Assembly (NCBI RefSeq): GCF_036053395.1
Contig: NZ_CP107942.1
Coordinates: forward strand, 10,158,001 to 10,222,000
Direction: 5' to 3'
Length of the DNA stretch: 64,000 nt
Source: Actinoplanes sp. NBC_00393
Lineage (GTDB): Bacteria; Actinomycetota; Actinomycetes; Mycobacteriales; Micromonosporaceae
A program made the position numbers and the translations under genes. The notes below the pieces were generated by a model. The model was not told the origin of the DNA. It was given only the letters and a program-made list of their open reading frames with translations, and searched no databases. Of this stretch, positions 51,814-62,110 are shown piece by piece. Each line of letters starts with the position of its first letter. The stretch's first letter is position 1.

Positions 51814-53691
51814 TCACCGGTCGACCGGGTCCACTCCGGGCCGGATGCGCCACACCAGCACGTCGTCGACCCGCTCCGGCTCGCCGAACAGGTCGATCGC
51901 GGTGGCCTCGACCGCCTCCCGGAACAGGATCTTGTGGTCCGAGCCGGTGATCTGGTCGGCGAGGAACACCGTCTCGACACCCCAGTACTGCAGGTCCAGG
52001 CGGGCCTGCGCCCGGTCGGCGTTGGTGAGCTGGGCGACGTAGCCGTACAGGGCGGCGCGGGTGAACAGCCAGTCGGTCGGCCGGGGTGGCGCGCCGATCC
52101 GGCCGGTCAGCTTCAGGCCGTCCTCACTGTGGGTTTGCGGGCCGAGGAAGTAGCCGTCCGGGATGCGGAACTGCGGGCCGCCGCGAGCCATCGTGTACGC
52201 CTGCCAGCGCTGCCCGTCGGCGTGCACATTGAGCGCGAACGGGAGCGCGGTGAGGACACCGTTGTCGGAGACGTACCGCTGCCAGGTGCCGTTGGCGATG
52301 AAGTCCGGCTCGGGGGCGCGTTCCTGGTGGCGTACCGGCAGCGGGAAGATCGGCAGCAGGCTGACCACGATGCCCGCGCCCAGCCAGATCTGCATCGTGA
52401 CCGGGGTGACCCGGCGGTCCAGCATCTGCTCGACGAGCAGCGCCAGCAGGATGCCGAAGACGCCGACCAGGGCCAGCGCGAAACGCAGCGGCAGCGCCGA
52501 GTCGAAGAGCGGCAGGTGGGCGAGAACCGCGTAGGGGAGCATGATGTCCAGCTCCACGCCACCCCAGTTCAGCCGCGGGCCCCAGGACAGGACCAGGAAG
52601 AACAGGCCGGTCACGGCGACCGCGCGAAGGGTCGCGCGCCGTCCGGGGTCGGCCCGCTGCCAGAGCAGCCGCAGAGCGACACCCAGGAGCAACAGCAGGG
52701 GTACGCCGAAGTAGGACGTCTCCTCGGTCCGGTTGGGTCCCAGGTCCGAACCGAATCCGAAGAGCGCCGCCACCGACCGGCTGGGGTACGACAGGTAGGC
52801 CGCGGTGTCCTCGACGAAGTACCGCTGGTTGAAGCCGGTGCCGGTGAATGTCAGCGGCCCGGCGAAGTGCATGTAGAGCGGGTAGGCCAGCAGCGACCCG
52901 GCGACCACCGCGGTCACGCCCAGCGCGCGCAGCACGGTCGGCAGCGCCTCGCGGGCCTCGTCGCGGACCGGCCGGGCGAGCGACCACACGCCGAGGAACA
53001 CCCCGCAGGCCAGCGCGGTGTAGAACAGGCCCTCCGGCGCGATCGAGAAGCCCATCGCGAGCAGCAGGCCCAGGATCAGGCCGTTGCGCAGCCAGCGGCC
53101 CGGCTCCCGCAGTTTCAGCACCCGCCACAGCACGAGCGGGGCGATCCACCCGGCGGTCCAGTTCAGGTGGCCGTTGGCGTGCGAGATGAAGCCGGGCGCG
53201 AACCCGCAGAAGAGGCCGGCCAGCCCGGCCGCGAACGGGCTGCGAACCAGCCAGCGGCGCAGGAACAGATACCACGCGAAGGCGGACCCGGCGAGGTTCA
53301 GCGTGAGGATGGTCACGAAGCTGACCTGCGGCCCGGCCAGATGGGTCAACGGGGCGAAAAGCACGGTGTACACCGTGATCGACGTGTTCGCCGCCAGGTT
53401 GACCCCGAGCGGGGCATTCATCATCTCGGCGAAATACGGATCCGACCCGGTGGTCAGGAAGTGCACGCCGTAGGCCAGCAGCCACTCGAACCACGCCTGA
53501 TCCCCGACGTTGTCGGAGAGAACGTGCTGGTAGGGGTCGCGCCACAGCCCGTTCGTCACGTAGACGGCCAGGCCCAGGGCGATCAGCGCGACGGTCAGAT
53601 GGGCACGCCACGGCCGCTCCCGGGGCGGCGCGGCCGCCGATGCGGAGGGTGGATCCGTGGAGGCGGCGGAGGCGGGGGCGGCGACTGACAT
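51814..53691 (-). CDS. Large polytopic membrane protein, GT-C-like
   Basis: 625 residues with about 11 transmembrane helices (first near residue 30: [18 protein letters not shown]). The first outside loop, [38 protein letters not shown], holds acidic residues as in GT-C glycosyltransferases. The C-terminal 150 residues are a soluble beta-rich domain. It resembles the membrane protein at 10232-11773 in plan but not in motifs. The donor and acceptor are unknown. It is upstream of lipB by 14 bp and may share its transcript. Confidence 0.6.
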   Translation of the reverse strand: MSVAAPASAASTDPPSASAAAPPRERPWRAHLTVALIALGLAVYVTNGLWRDPYQHVLSDNVGDQAWFEWLLAYGVHFLTTGSDPYFAEMMNAPLGVNLAANTSITVYTVLFAPLTHLAGPQVSFVTILTLNLAGSAFAWYLFLRRWLVRSPFAAGLAGLFCGFAPGFISHANGHLNWTAGWIAPLVLWRVLKLREPGRWLRNGLILGLLLAMGFSIAPEGLFYTALACGVFLGVWSLARPVRDEAREALPTVLRALGVTAVVAGSLLAYPLYMHFAGPLTFTGTGFNQRYFVEDTAAYLSYPSRSVAALFGFGSDLGPNRTEETSYFGVPLLLLLGVALRLLWQRADPGRRATLRAVAVTGLFFLVLSWGPRLNWGGVELDIMLPYAVLAHLPLFDSALPLRFALALVGVFGILLALLVEQMLDRRVTPVTMQIWLGAGIVVSLLPIFPLPVRHQERAPEPDFIANGTWQRYVSDNGVLTALPFALNVHADGQRWQAYTMARGGPQFRIPDGYFLGPQTHSEDGLKLTGRIGAPPRPTDWLFTRAALYGYVAQLTNADRAQARLDLQYWGVETVFLADQITGSDHKILFREAVEATAIDLFGEPERVDDVLVWRIRPGVDPVDR

Positions 53692-53722
53692 CAGGCGCAG
53701 GTTAGCAAGTGCCCGCGCGGAC

Positions 53723-54640
53723 TCACGGAGCCATCACTGGTTCCGGCCGCAGCGCCGCCGCCAGCGCGGCATCCATTCCGGGGTACGCCCACGCGAACCC
53801 GGCGCCCGACAGCACCCCGGGCAGCACCCGCTGACTGCGCTGCGCCTCGCCGGCCAGCTCGCCGAGCACCAGGTCCAGAGCCGGGCCGGGGATCGCGAGC
53901 AGGGCGGGCCGGTGCAGCTCACGGGCCAGCGCCTTGGTGAAGTCGAGGTTGGTCACCGGCTGAGGCGAGACCAGGTTGACCGGGCCGCTGATGTCCTCCC
54001 GCTCCAGGAGGAACTCGGCGGCGTTCAGCCAGTCGGCGAGGGCGATCCAGGCCATCCACTGGCGGCCGCCGCCGATCCGTGCCCCGGCGCCCAGCTTGAA
54101 CGGCAGCAGCAGCGGCTTGAGCAGCGAACCCGAGGCGTCGATCGTCGGCGCGGTGCGCAGCAGCACCACGCGGGTGCCGGCGTCCTCGGCGGGGCGGGCG
54201 GCGGCCTCCCAGACCCGGCAGAGGTCGGCCAGGAAGGTGGTGCCGGCCGAGGACTCCTCGGTGACGGCCTTGTCGCCGGTGTCGCCGTACCACCCGACGG
54301 CGGAGGACTGCAGCAGCGTCCGCGGTCGCTCGTCCTCGGGCAGCTGGCGAAGCATCCGCGCGATGGTGTCGGTGGTGTCGATCCGGCTGGCCCGCAGCAC
54401 CCGCTTGTAGCGGGCGGTCCAGCGGTGGTCACCGATGTTCGCACCGGCCAGGTTGATCACCGCGTCGGCGCCGGAGAGCACCGCCGGGTCGAGCCGGCCC
54501 TGCGCCGGCTCCCAGGTGGCCTCGTCGGGGGCCGCGGCAGGACGGCGTACCAGTCGGGTGACGCGGTGGCCGCTGTCGCGCAGCCGGTCCGTGAGCCGGG
54601 TGCCGAGGAACCCTGAGGCCCCGGCCATGACGATCCGCAT
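53723..54640 (-). CDS. TIGR01777-type epimerase (SDR, YfcH-like)
   Basis: 305 residues from ATG 54640. The Rossmann glycine motif is MAGASGFLGTRL, then ADAVINLAGANI near residue 60 and LLQSSAVGWYGDTGDKAVTEES, the SDR active-site region with the Tyr at GWYG. The C-terminal DUF1731-like part is VLPGVLSGAGFAWAYPGMDAAL. The substrate is unknown. It is transcribed towards the left from the region beside the sucB terminator. Confidence 0.88.
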   Translation of the reverse strand: MRIVMAGASGFLGTRLTDRLRDSGHRVTRLVRRPAAAPDEATWEPAQGRLDPAVLSGADAVINLAGANIGDHRWTARYKRVLRASRIDTTDTIARMLRQLPEDERPRTLLQSSAVGWYGDTGDKAVTEESSAGTTFLADLCRVWEAAARPAEDAGTRVVLLRTAPTIDASGSLLKPLLLPFKLGAGARIGGGRQWMAWIALADWLNAAEFLLEREDISGPVNLVSPQPVTNLDFTKALARELHRPALLAIPGPALDLVLGELAGEAQRSQRVLPGVLSGAGFAWAYPGMDAALAAALRPEPVMAP

Positions 54641-54670
54641 GACCCGATTCTTTCCCGAGAAACTCGTTGT

Positions 54671-54712
54671 GCAAAACAAACCGGGGGCACACCTTGCGGT
54701 GCACCCCCGGTT
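54671..54712 (-). terminator. Rho-independent terminator of the lpd-sucB operon
   Basis: AACCGGGGG and CCCCCGGTT form a 9-bp stem, extended inside by a few imperfect pairs. On the minus strand it is followed by TTTGTTTTGC, a T-rich tail. It lies 18 bp past the sucB stop and 31 bp ahead of the epimerase start. Confidence 0.8.
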
Positions 54713-54729
54713 CGGTCGAATCGGATCGG

Positions 54730-56580
54730 TTACAGACCGAGCTCCGCCTCGAAGTGGCCGCCTTCCAGCCGCTCCTTGAGCGTTGCCAGGAAGCGTGCCG
54801 CGTCGGCGCCGTCCACGATCCGGTGGTCGTAGCTGAGCGCCAGGTAGACCATCGACCGCGGCGCGATGATCTCGCCCAGCTCCGGGTCGTTCACGATCAC
54901 CGGGCGCTTGACGACCGCGCCGAGACCGAGGATGCCGACCTGCGGCTGGTTGATGATCGGGGTGTCGAAGAGCGCGCCCCGGCTTCCGGTGTTGGTCAGC
55001 GTGAACGTGCCGCCGCCCAGCTCGTCCGGACCGATCTTGTTGTTCCGGGTCCGCTCCGCGACGTCCGCGATCCGCTTGGCCAGGCCGGCCAGGTTCAGGT
55101 CACCGGCGTCCTTGAGGACCGGGACGACCAGGCCCTTCGGCGCGTCCACCGCGATGCCGAGGTGCTCGGAACCGTGGTAGGTGACGGTGCCGGCCTCGAC
55201 GTCGATCGACGAGTTGACGACCGGGTGCTGCTGCAGCGCCTCGACCGTGGCCAGGGCGAAGAACGGCAGGAAGGTGAGCTTCACGCCGTGCTTGGCCTGG
55301 AAGTCGGCCTTCGCCTTGTTCCGCAGGTTGGCGATCTTGGTGACGTCCACCTCGACGACCGTGGTGAGCTGCGCCGAGATCTGCAGCGACTCGACCATGC
55401 GCCGGGCGATGGTGGCCCGGATGCGGGTGAGCTTCTCGGTGCGGCCGCGCAGCGGGCTCGGCTCGGCCTTCGCCGGGGCCGCCTTCTGCGCCGGTGCGCC
55501 GGCCGGAGCAGCCGCGGGAGCCTTTGCCGCGGCTGCCTTCTCAGCGGCGTCCAGCACGTCCTGCTTGCGGATGCGGCCACCGACGCCGGTGCCGGTGAGC
55601 GAGGACAGGTCCACGCCCTTCTCCGCCGCGAGCTTGCGGACCAGCGGCGTCACGTACCCGGCGTCGCCGGCGCCGTTCGCCTTGACCGTCTCGGCGGCCG
55701 GGGCGGCGGGCTGGGCGGGCGCGGGCTGCTTGGTCTCCGCGGCCGGCTGCTTCGTCTCCGCAGCGGGTGACGGGGTCCCGTACGACTCGCCGGACACGTT
55801 CGGCGCGGGCGCCGACTCGATCCGCGGCTGCGGGGCGGGCTGAGCCGGGGCCTCCTGCTTGGGGGCCTCCTGCTTCGGCTCCTCCTTGGGGGCCTCCTGC
55901 TTCGGAGCCTCCTGCTTCGGGGCCTCCTGGGCGGGAGCCGGCGCGCTGCCCGCGGCGCCGATGATGGCCAGCTCGGCGCCGACGTCCGCGGTCTCGTCCT
56001 CGGCGACCTTGATCTCCAGGACGGTGCCGGCGACCGGCGACGGGATCTCGGTGTCGACCTTGTCGGTGGAGACCTCGAGCAGCGGCTCGTCGACCTCGAC
56101 CTCCTCGCCGACCTGCTTGAGCCAGCGGGTGACGGTGCCCTCGGTGACGCTCTCACCGAGCGCCGGCATCTTCACCGCGGTGCCCTCGGCGTTGCCGCTC
56201 GGCGCCGCGGTCTGCGGCGCCGGGGCCTCCTCCTCGACCGGCTTCTCGGTCGACGGGGTGTTCAGTGCGGCGGGCTCCGGCTCGGGCTCCTCGGCCTGCT
56301 CCTCCTGGGCCGGCGCGGACGCGGCGGAACCGGCGTCCTCCCCGTCCCCGGCGATGACGGCCAGCTCGCTGCCGACCTCGGCCGTCTCGTCCTCGCCGAC
56401 CACGATCCGGGAGAGCACGCCCGCGGCCGGCGACGGAATCTCGGTGTCGACCTTGTCGGTGGAGACCTCGAGCAGCGGCTCGTCGGCCTCGACGCGCTCG
56501 CCCTCCTGCTTCAGCCAGCGCGTGACGGTGCCCTCGGTGACGCTCTCACCCAGCCGCGGCATGGTTACCGATACCGGCAT
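54730..56580 (-). CDS. sucB: 2-oxoglutarate dehydrogenase E2 (dihydrolipoyl succinyltransferase)
   Basis: 616 residues, with AAGGAG upstream of the ATG. There are two lipoyl domains, each with [12 protein letters not shown] (first lipoyl Lys at 43, second near 170). Then come Ala/Pro/Glu/Lys linkers with KQEAP repeats, an E3-binding domain ([21 protein letters not shown]), and the catalytic core ending [23 protein letters not shown] with the active-site His and Asp. Actinobacterial SucB also serves the pyruvate dehydrogenase complex. It is downstream of lpd by 36 bp; E1 is not in the window. Confidence 0.95.
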   Translation of the reverse strand: MPVSVTMPRLGESVTEGTVTRWLKQEGERVEADEPLLEVSTDKVDTEIPSPAAGVLSRIVVGEDETAEVGSELAVIAGDGEDAGSAASAPAQEEQAEEPEPEPAALNTPSTEKPVEEEAPAPQTAAPSGNAEGTAVKMPALGESVTEGTVTRWLKQVGEEVEVDEPLLEVSTDKVDTEIPSPVAGTVLEIKVAEDETADVGAELAIIGAAGSAPAPAQEAPKQEAPKQEAPKEEPKQEAPKQEAPAQPAPQPRIESAPAPNVSGESYGTPSPAAETKQPAAETKQPAPAQPAAPAAETVKANGAGDAGYVTPLVRKLAAEKGVDLSSLTGTGVGGRIRKQDVLDAAEKAAAAKAPAAAPAGAPAQKAAPAKAEPSPLRGRTEKLTRIRATIARRMVESLQISAQLTTVVEVDVTKIANLRNKAKADFQAKHGVKLTFLPFFALATVEALQQHPVVNSSIDVEAGTVTYHGSEHLGIAVDAPKGLVVPVLKDAGDLNLAGLAKRIADVAERTRNNKIGPDELGGGTFTLTNTGSRGALFDTPIINQPQVGILGLGAVVKRPVIVNDPELGEIIAPRSMVYLALSYDHRIVDGADAARFLATLKERLEGGHFEAELGL

Positions 56581-56616
56581 TTTTCCCCAAACTCCTTAAC
56601 GCAGTGACGATCGGAC

Positions 56617-58008
56617 TCAGCTGTGCGCGTGCAGGGGCTTACCCGCGAGCGCGAGGAAGGCCTCGCCCAGCGCCTCGTTCTGCGTCGGGTGGGCGTGTAC
56701 GAGCTGGGCGACCTCCTCCGGGAAGGCCTCCCAGTTGTAGATCAGCTGGGCCTCGCCGACGAGTTCGCCGACCCGCGCCCCGACCATGTGGAGACCGACG
56801 ACCGGACCCTCGTTCACCCGGACCAGCTTGATGAAGCCCGCGGTCTTGAGGATCTGGCTCTTGCCGTTGCCGCCGAGGTTGTAGTTGTAGGTCGAGACCT
56901 TGTCCGCCCCGTACTTCTCCTTGGCCTTCGCCTCGGTGAAGCCCATCGAGGCGACCTCGGGGTCGGAGTAGGTGACCCGCGGGATGCCGGCCTCGTCGAT
57001 CACGGCCGGGTTCAGCCCGGCGATCTCCTCGGCGACGAAGATGCCCTGCTGGAAGCCCCGGTGCGCGAGCTGCAGGCCGGGGACGATGTCGCCGACGGCG
57101 TAGATGTTGCCGACGCCGGTGTGCAGGCGCTCGTTCGTGATCACGAAGCCCCGGTCGAGGGTGACGCCCTGCTCCTCGTACCCCAAATTGGCGGTGGTCG
57201 GGCCACGGCCGACCGCGACCAGCAGCACCTCGGCCTCGAGGGTCTCGCCACCGGCGATGGTCACCCGCACACCGTTCTCGGTGTTCTCGACCTTCTCGAA
57301 CGGCTTGCCGACCTTGAAGTTGATCTTCCGCTTGCGGAAGGCGCGCTCGACCTGCTTCGAGATGTCCTCGTCCTCGGCGGCGACCAGGCGGGGCAGGGCC
57401 TCGATGATGGTCACGTCGGCGCCGAACGACTTCCACACGCTGGCGAACTCGACGCCGATGACGCCGCCGCCGAGCACGATCGCGGAGGACGGGACGCGGT
57501 CCAGAACCAGGGCGTGCTCACTGGTCAGGACCCGCTTGCCGTCGACCTCCAGGCCGGGCAGCGAGCGGGAGTAGGAGCCGGTGGCCAGGATGACGTTGCG
57601 GCCGGTGTAGCGCTGGCCGTCGACCTCGACGGTGTCCTTGCTGACCAGCTTGCCGGCGCCGTTGACCACGGTGATGTTCTTGTTGTGCGTGAGGAGACCG
57701 GTCAGACCCTTGTAGAGGCGGCCGACCACGCCGTCCTTGTAGGCGTTGACCCCGGCCATGTCGATGCCGACCAGGTCCGCCTTGATGCCGAACTGCTCGC
57801 TCTCGCGGGTCTGGTCGGCGATCTCGGCCGCGTGCAGCAGCGCCTTGGTCGGGATGCAGCCGCGGTGCAGGCACGTGCCGCCCAGCTCCGCCTTGTCGAT
57901 CAGGGCGACCGAGAGGTTCAGCTCGGCCGCACGGAGCGCGGCCGCATAACCACCGCTGCCGGCGCCGAGGATGACGATGTCGAAGGTTCCGCCGTTGGGC
58001 TGGCTCAC
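56617..58008 (-). CDS. lpd: Dihydrolipoyl dehydrogenase
   Basis: 463 residues from GTG 58008 with GGAG upstream. FAD motif VILGAGSGGYAAALRA, redox-active disulfide GGTCLHRGCIPTKALL (Cx4C), NAD motif VLGGGVIGVEF and the C-terminal catalytic HAHPTQNEALGEA are all present. It reoxidises the lipoyl groups of the 2-oxo acid dehydrogenase complexes and of the glycine cleavage system. It is the first gene of the lpd-sucB operon. Confidence 0.97.
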   Translation of the reverse strand: MSQPNGGTFDIVILGAGSGGYAAALRAAELNLSVALIDKAELGGTCLHRGCIPTKALLHAAEIADQTRESEQFGIKADLVGIDMAGVNAYKDGVVGRLYKGLTGLLTHNKNITVVNGAGKLVSKDTVEVDGQRYTGRNVILATGSYSRSLPGLEVDGKRVLTSEHALVLDRVPSSAIVLGGGVIGVEFASVWKSFGADVTIIEALPRLVAAEDEDISKQVERAFRKRKINFKVGKPFEKVENTENGVRVTIAGGETLEAEVLLVAVGRGPTTANLGYEEQGVTLDRGFVITNERLHTGVGNIYAVGDIVPGLQLAHRGFQQGIFVAEEIAGLNPAVIDEAGIPRVTYSDPEVASMGFTEAKAKEKYGADKVSTYNYNLGGNGKSQILKTAGFIKLVRVNEGPVVGLHMVGARVGELVGEAQLIYNWEAFPEEVAQLVHAHPTQNEALGEAFLALAGKPLHAHS

Positions 58009-58150
58009 GTTGACTCCAGTAGTCGCATCGTCGCCATGTGGGTCACACAATGGAAACGGTCACAGTCCCGTCACCGACATCTTGTCACTTCTTGAGCCGG
58101 TCAATGCAGCCAGGTGCCCCATGACACGTCGTGCCTTCGTACCCTCGCGC

Positions 58151-58192
58151 CATCGAGCGCTACCCTTCCTCCATCGAGCGCTACCCTTCCTC
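58151..58192. repeat. 21-bp direct tandem repeat, two copies
   Basis: CATCGAGCGCTACCCTTCCTC occurs twice in exact tandem (58151-58171 and 58172-58192), directly before the small gene at 58215. It may alter spacing to the ribosome site or promoter; a function is not shown. Confidence 0.7.
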
Positions 58193-58214
58193 CAAAGGAA
58201 CGTGAGGAGAGGCA

Positions 58215-58535
58215 GTGGCTTGGTTTCGGCGGCGCCCCCGGTCGGCCGGGCCCAGTGGACGGCGGGTTGACCAGGCCGATCTCGAGCATCTTACGCAATT
58301 CATCCGCTCCCGGCGGGGAGTCGAGGGATTCATCGAGCCACAGACGACAGTGACCGAGACCACGCTGTTGCTCGTGGCACACGACGGCGAGTGGACCAGG
58401 CGACGCATTGAATCACCTGAGATCGCGCGCCGTTTCGCGCATCAGATGTCGCTGCCGATCTACGACGTGAAGCTGATGGGTTATCCGCAGCGGATGCGCG
58501 ACTACAACGAACGGCAGCGGCGCCGCCCGGCCTGA
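58215..58535 (+). CDS. Conserved small actinobacterial protein of unknown function
   Basis: 106 residues from a GTG with GAGGAGAGG upstream. Features: basic start (AWFRRRPRS), [48 protein letters not shown], and C-terminal [23 protein letters not shown] conserved small protein of this kind is, as far as I recall, found beside pepA and lpd in actinobacteria. There is no signal or membrane segment. The function is unknown. Confidence 0.75.
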   Translation: MAWFRRRPRSAGPSGRRVDQADLEHLTQFIRSRRGVEGFIEPQTTVTETTLLLVAHDGEWTRRRIESPEIARRFAHQMSLPIYDVKLMGYPQRMRDYNERQRRRPA

Positions 58536-58560
58536 CGTTTCGAGCCAGGCCGGCGGCGCC
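58519..58560. terminator. Bidirectional terminator hairpin
   Basis: GGCGCCGCCCGGCCTG and CAGGCCGGCGGCGCC pair over 15 bp with one bulged C. The stem overlaps the stop of the small gene and ends 8 bp before the convergent pepA stop, so it serves both transcripts. Confidence 0.75.
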
Positions 58561-58567
58561 TCCGTGC

Positions 58568-60103
58568 TCAGGCCAGGTCGTCGATCAGCTTGAGGAAGGT
58601 CCGCACCGGAACGCCGGTGCCGCCCTTCGTCCAGTAACCGTTGGCCTCACCGCTGTGGTAGCTGGGGCCGGCGATGTCGATGTGCGCCCACTCGACCCCT
58701 TCGGACACGAACTCCCGCAGGAAGACGCCGCCCTGCAGCATGTGCCCGGCCCGGTCCAGGCTGGAGTTGGTCTGGCAGATGTCGGCGATCTCCGACTCCA
58801 TGCCCTTGCGGACGTCGTCCGGCAGCGGCATCCGCCAGGCCGGCTCACCGACAGCGGTGCCGGCCGCCTCGACCAGCGCGGTGGCCTCGTCCGAGCCCAT
58901 CAGGCCGGCGATCCGCTTGCCGAGCGCGACCACCTGGCCGCCGGTCAGCGTGGACGTCTCGAACAGGTAGTCGGTGCCGTCCGCGCAGGCCCGGGCCATC
59001 GCGTCGCCGAGCACCATCCGGCCCTCGGCGTCGGTGTTGAACACCTCGACCCGCTTGCCGTTGAACATGGTGATCACGTCGCCCGGGCGGTACGCCGACC
59101 CGGACGGCATGTTCTCGGCGATCGCCAGGTAACCGGAGACTGCGACGCCCGGCTTCAGCGCGGCGACCGCGAGCAGCGTGGCGGCGACCGCGGCCGCGCC
59201 GGCCATGTCGGACTTCATCTCCCACATGCCGGCGGCCGGCTTGATGCTGACGCCACCGGTGTCGAACGTGATGCCCTTGCCGACCAGCGCCACCCGCTTC
59301 GGGTTCGCCACGCCCTCCGGCGTGTAGGTCAGCTTGACCAGCCGCGGCGGCGCCTCCGAGCCCTGCCCGACCGCCACGATGCCGCCGTAGCCACCGGCCT
59401 TGAGCTGCTCGAAGTCCAGCACCTCGACGCCGAGCCCGGCCTCGCCGGCCGCCTCGGCGACCAGGTCGGCGAAGCCGGCCGGGCGCAGCTCGTTCGGCGG
59501 CATGTTGACCCAGTCCCGGGTCAGCCGGACCGAGCGGGAGACCACCTCGGCGCGCCGCAGCTCGGCGGTGACCGCCGGGTCGGCCGCATCGGGCACGTGC
59601 AGCTGCAGAGCGCCGACCGGGTCGCGGCGGCCCTTCTGCGGCTTCGACTTGTAACCGGCGAACCGGTACGAGCCGAGCAGCGCACCCTCGAGCACCGCGC
59701 GCAGCGCCGAGGCCGCGTCCTGGTCGTCCGGCAGCGGCAGGGCCAGCGCCACCGTGGAACTGCCGGCCAGCGCGCGGACCGCGGCGCCGGCGCCCCGGCG
59801 CAGCGTCTCCAGCTCCGGGGCCGGGCCGGTCGGCTCGTTGCCGAGCCCCACCGCCACGAGCAGCGGCGCGGAGATCGTGCCGAGCGTGGCGAGCTTGGTC
59901 ACCTCGCCCGGGGCGCCGCTCGCGCCGAGCAGGGCCAGCGTCGCGGTCAGCTTGCCGTCGAAAGCCGCGGCGATGCTCTCGGCGCCGGCGGCCGGCAGCA
60001 GCGCGCCGTCCTCCTCGGGCTGGCTGTGCAGGCCGATGACGATGGCATCGACCGCCAATTCGGCCGGGTCGGTGTCGACCAGGCTGAGGCTGGGCTGGGT
60101 CAC
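58568..60103 (-). CDS. pepA: Leucyl aminopeptidase (M17 family)
   Basis: 511 residues from a GTG. The M17 metal and active-site motifs are visible: [30 protein letters not shown] (Lys and Asp ligands) and [17 protein letters not shown] (NTDAEGR signature). It is a cytoplasmic di-zinc or manganese exopeptidase that releases N-terminal residues, with a possible DNA-binding role in some bacteria. The divergent gene is gcvT. Confidence 0.97.
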   Translation of the reverse strand: MTQPSLSLVDTDPAELAVDAIVIGLHSQPEEDGALLPAAGAESIAAAFDGKLTATLALLGASGAPGEVTKLATLGTISAPLLVAVGLGNEPTGPAPELETLRRGAGAAVRALAGSSTVALALPLPDDQDAASALRAVLEGALLGSYRFAGYKSKPQKGRRDPVGALQLHVPDAADPAVTAELRRAEVVSRSVRLTRDWVNMPPNELRPAGFADLVAEAAGEAGLGVEVLDFEQLKAGGYGGIVAVGQGSEAPPRLVKLTYTPEGVANPKRVALVGKGITFDTGGVSIKPAAGMWEMKSDMAGAAAVAATLLAVAALKPGVAVSGYLAIAENMPSGSAYRPGDVITMFNGKRVEVFNTDAEGRMVLGDAMARACADGTDYLFETSTLTGGQVVALGKRIAGLMGSDEATALVEAAGTAVGEPAWRMPLPDDVRKGMESEIADICQTNSSLDRAGHMLQGGVFLREFVSEGVEWAHIDIAGPSYHSGEANGYWTKGGTGVPVRTFLKLIDDLA

Positions 60104-60223
60104 TCGGGCACTCCGGGACGTCCGGGCCGGGAGGCCACGGGTAAGTGCGCTCCCGGCTGTTGGGAAAGAGGTGTTGTCCCCGCGACTCTAACCAGGTGCA
60201 AGACCACCGGTAAGTTGAGTCTC

Positions 60224-61315
60224 ATGTCTGCCGAACTTCTCCGTTCTCCGCTGCATGATCGCCACGTCGCGCTGGGCGCGAAATTCGCCGCCTTCGGCGG
60301 CTGGGAGATGCCGCTGGAGTACGCGGGCGGCGGCGTCCTGCGCGAGCACGCGGCGGTACGCGAGGCGGCCGGCGTCTTCGACGTGTCGCACCTGGGCAAG
60401 GCGCGGGTCCGGGGCGCCGGGGCGGCGGACTTCGTGAACTCCTGCCTCACCAACGACCTGGGCCGGATCGCCCCCGGGAAGGCGCAGTACACGCTCTGCT
60501 GCGACTCCTCCGGTGGCGTGGTCGACGACCTGATCGCCTATCTGCACGCCGACGACCACGTCTTCCTGATCCCGAACGCGGCGAACACGGCCGAGGTGGT
60601 CCGCCGCCTGACCGAGGCCGCTCCCGAGGGGATCACCGTCACCGGCGAGCACCGGTCCTACGCGGTCCTGGCCGTCCAGGGCCCGCAGTCGGCCTCGCTG
60701 CTGGGCAAGTTGGGCCTGCCCACCGACCACGGTTACATGTCGTTCGCGACCGCCGCGTTCTGGGGCGCCGAGCTGATCGTCTGCCGCACCGGGTACACCG
60801 GCGAGCACGGCTACGAACTGGTCGCCGGCTGGGACGACGCGGGCGCCGTCTGGGACGCGATCATTGAGGCCGGCGCCCGGCCGTGCGGGCTCGGCGCGCG
60901 GGACACGCTGCGCACCGAGATGGGCTACCCGCTGCACGGCCAGGACCTGTCCCTGGAGATCAGCCCGGTGCAGGCCCGCTCCGGCTGGGCGGTGGGCTGG
61001 GACAAGCCGGCCTTCTGGGGCCGCGACGCACTGCTGGCCGAGAAGGCCGCCGGCCCCCGGCGCCAGCTGCGCGGGCTGGAACTCACCGGGCGCGGCATCC
61101 CGCGAGGTCACATGCAGGTGTACGCCGGGGACGCGCTCGTCGGCGAAACGACCAGTGGCACCTTCTCGCCGACGAAGAAGGTGGGTATCGCCCTGGCCCT
61201 GATCGACACCGCGGCCGGCCTCGCCGACGGCGACCCGGTCCAGGTCGACATCCGCGGCCGCCGCATCGAGGCCCGCATCACGAAGCCCCCGTTCGTCACC
61301 CCGTCGGTCCGCTGA
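60224..61315 (+). CDS. gcvT: Glycine cleavage system aminomethyltransferase (T protein)
   Basis: 363 residues; ATG 60224 gives [33 protein letters not shown], the standard start. [12 protein letters not shown] and [19 protein letters not shown] cover the folate site, [16 protein letters not shown] [14 protein letters not shown] follows, and the C-terminal [21 protein letters not shown] is the family end motif. It transfers the methylene group from the H protein to tetrahydrofolate. The gcvH and gcvP genes are not adjacent in this window. Confidence 0.95.
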   Translation: MSAELLRSPLHDRHVALGAKFAAFGGWEMPLEYAGGGVLREHAAVREAAGVFDVSHLGKARVRGAGAADFVNSCLTNDLGRIAPGKAQYTLCCDSSGGVVDDLIAYLHADDHVFLIPNAANTAEVVRRLTEAAPEGITVTGEHRSYAVLAVQGPQSASLLGKLGLPTDHGYMSFATAAFWGAELIVCRTGYTGEHGYELVAGWDDAGAVWDAIIEAGARPCGLGARDTLRTEMGYPLHGQDLSLEISPVQARSGWAVGWDKPAFWGRDALLAEKAAGPRRQLRGLELTGRGIPRGHMQVYAGDALVGETTSGTFSPTKKVGIALALIDTAAGLADGDPVQVDIRGRRIEARITKPPFVTPSVR

Positions 61316-61333
61316 CGGCCCAGCTCTCCCGGG

Positions 61334-62110
61334 TCAGCCGAGGGTGAGGGCGACCAGGGTGACCGTGGTGGCGGTTTCGACGGCGGCGCCCAGCACGTCG
61401 CCGGTCAGGCCGCCGAAACGGCGTACCGCGTGGCGTAGCAGCAGGACCACGGCGAACAGTGCGCCGGCGACGGCGGCCGGCCCCTGCCACGGGCGGCCCG
61501 GCACCGCAGTTGCCGCTAGGGCGGCTACGGCGGTCGCGGCCACCAGCACGGCCCCGAGCGGGACTGTCGAGGCGACCATGGCGCCCAGGCCGTCGGGGCG
61601 GGCTGCCGGCACGCCTCGGCGGCAGGCGATCGTGAGCGCGAGGCGTCCGGTCGCCCAGGCTGTTACCAGCGCCCACGGGCCCACCTCGGTGATGGCGGCC
61701 GCCTGAGTCAGCACGGTCACGGCTAGAGCCGCGACCCCGAACGGCCCGATGTCTGGTTTTTTCATGATTTCTAGGGCGGCAGGGCCGGTGCGGTAGGAGC
61801 CGAAAGCGTCCACGGTGTCGGCGAGGCCGTCGAGGTGCAGGCCGCGGGTCAGCAGCGCGCCCGCGGCGACCGTGACCGCGGCCGAGACCAGCGCGGGTGA
61901 ACCGGCCGCCCGGAGGCCCTCGAGCAGGCCCGCCAGAACCAGGCCGAGCAGCACGCCGACCGCCGGGGCCACCGTCATGGCGACGGCGGCAGCCGACCGG
62001 TCGATCCGGCCGGCCCGCAGCGGCAGGACGGTCAGCGTGGTGACCGCCAGACGAAGCCCGTCAAGCACCCGCACGTTCGTCCGGCTCGGCCCGGTCTGCG
62101 TCCCGGCCAT
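61334..62110 (-). CDS. cobS: Cobalamin synthase (adenosylcobinamide-GDP ribazoletransferase)
   Basis: 258 residues; several membrane helices and the CobS motif HLDGLADTVDAFGSY near residue 95. It joins adenosylcobinamide-GDP to alpha-ribazole to make adenosylcobalamin at the membrane. ATG 62110 overlaps the upstream fusion gene by 50 bp; GTG 62074 would cut the overlap to 14 bp and remove a nonconserved start, so the start is uncertain. Confidence 0.9.
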   Translation of the reverse strand: MAGTQTGPSRTNVRVLDGLRLAVTTLTVLPLRAGRIDRSAAAVAMTVAPAVGVLLGLVLAGLLEGLRAAGSPALVSAAVTVAAGALLTRGLHLDGLADTVDAFGSYRTGPAALEIMKKPDIGPFGVAALAVTVLTQAAAITEVGPWALVTAWATGRLALTIACRRGVPAARPDGLGAMVASTVPLGAVLVAATAVAALAATAVPGRPWQGPAAVAGALFAVVLLLRHAVRRFGGLTGDVLGAAVETATTVTLVALTLG

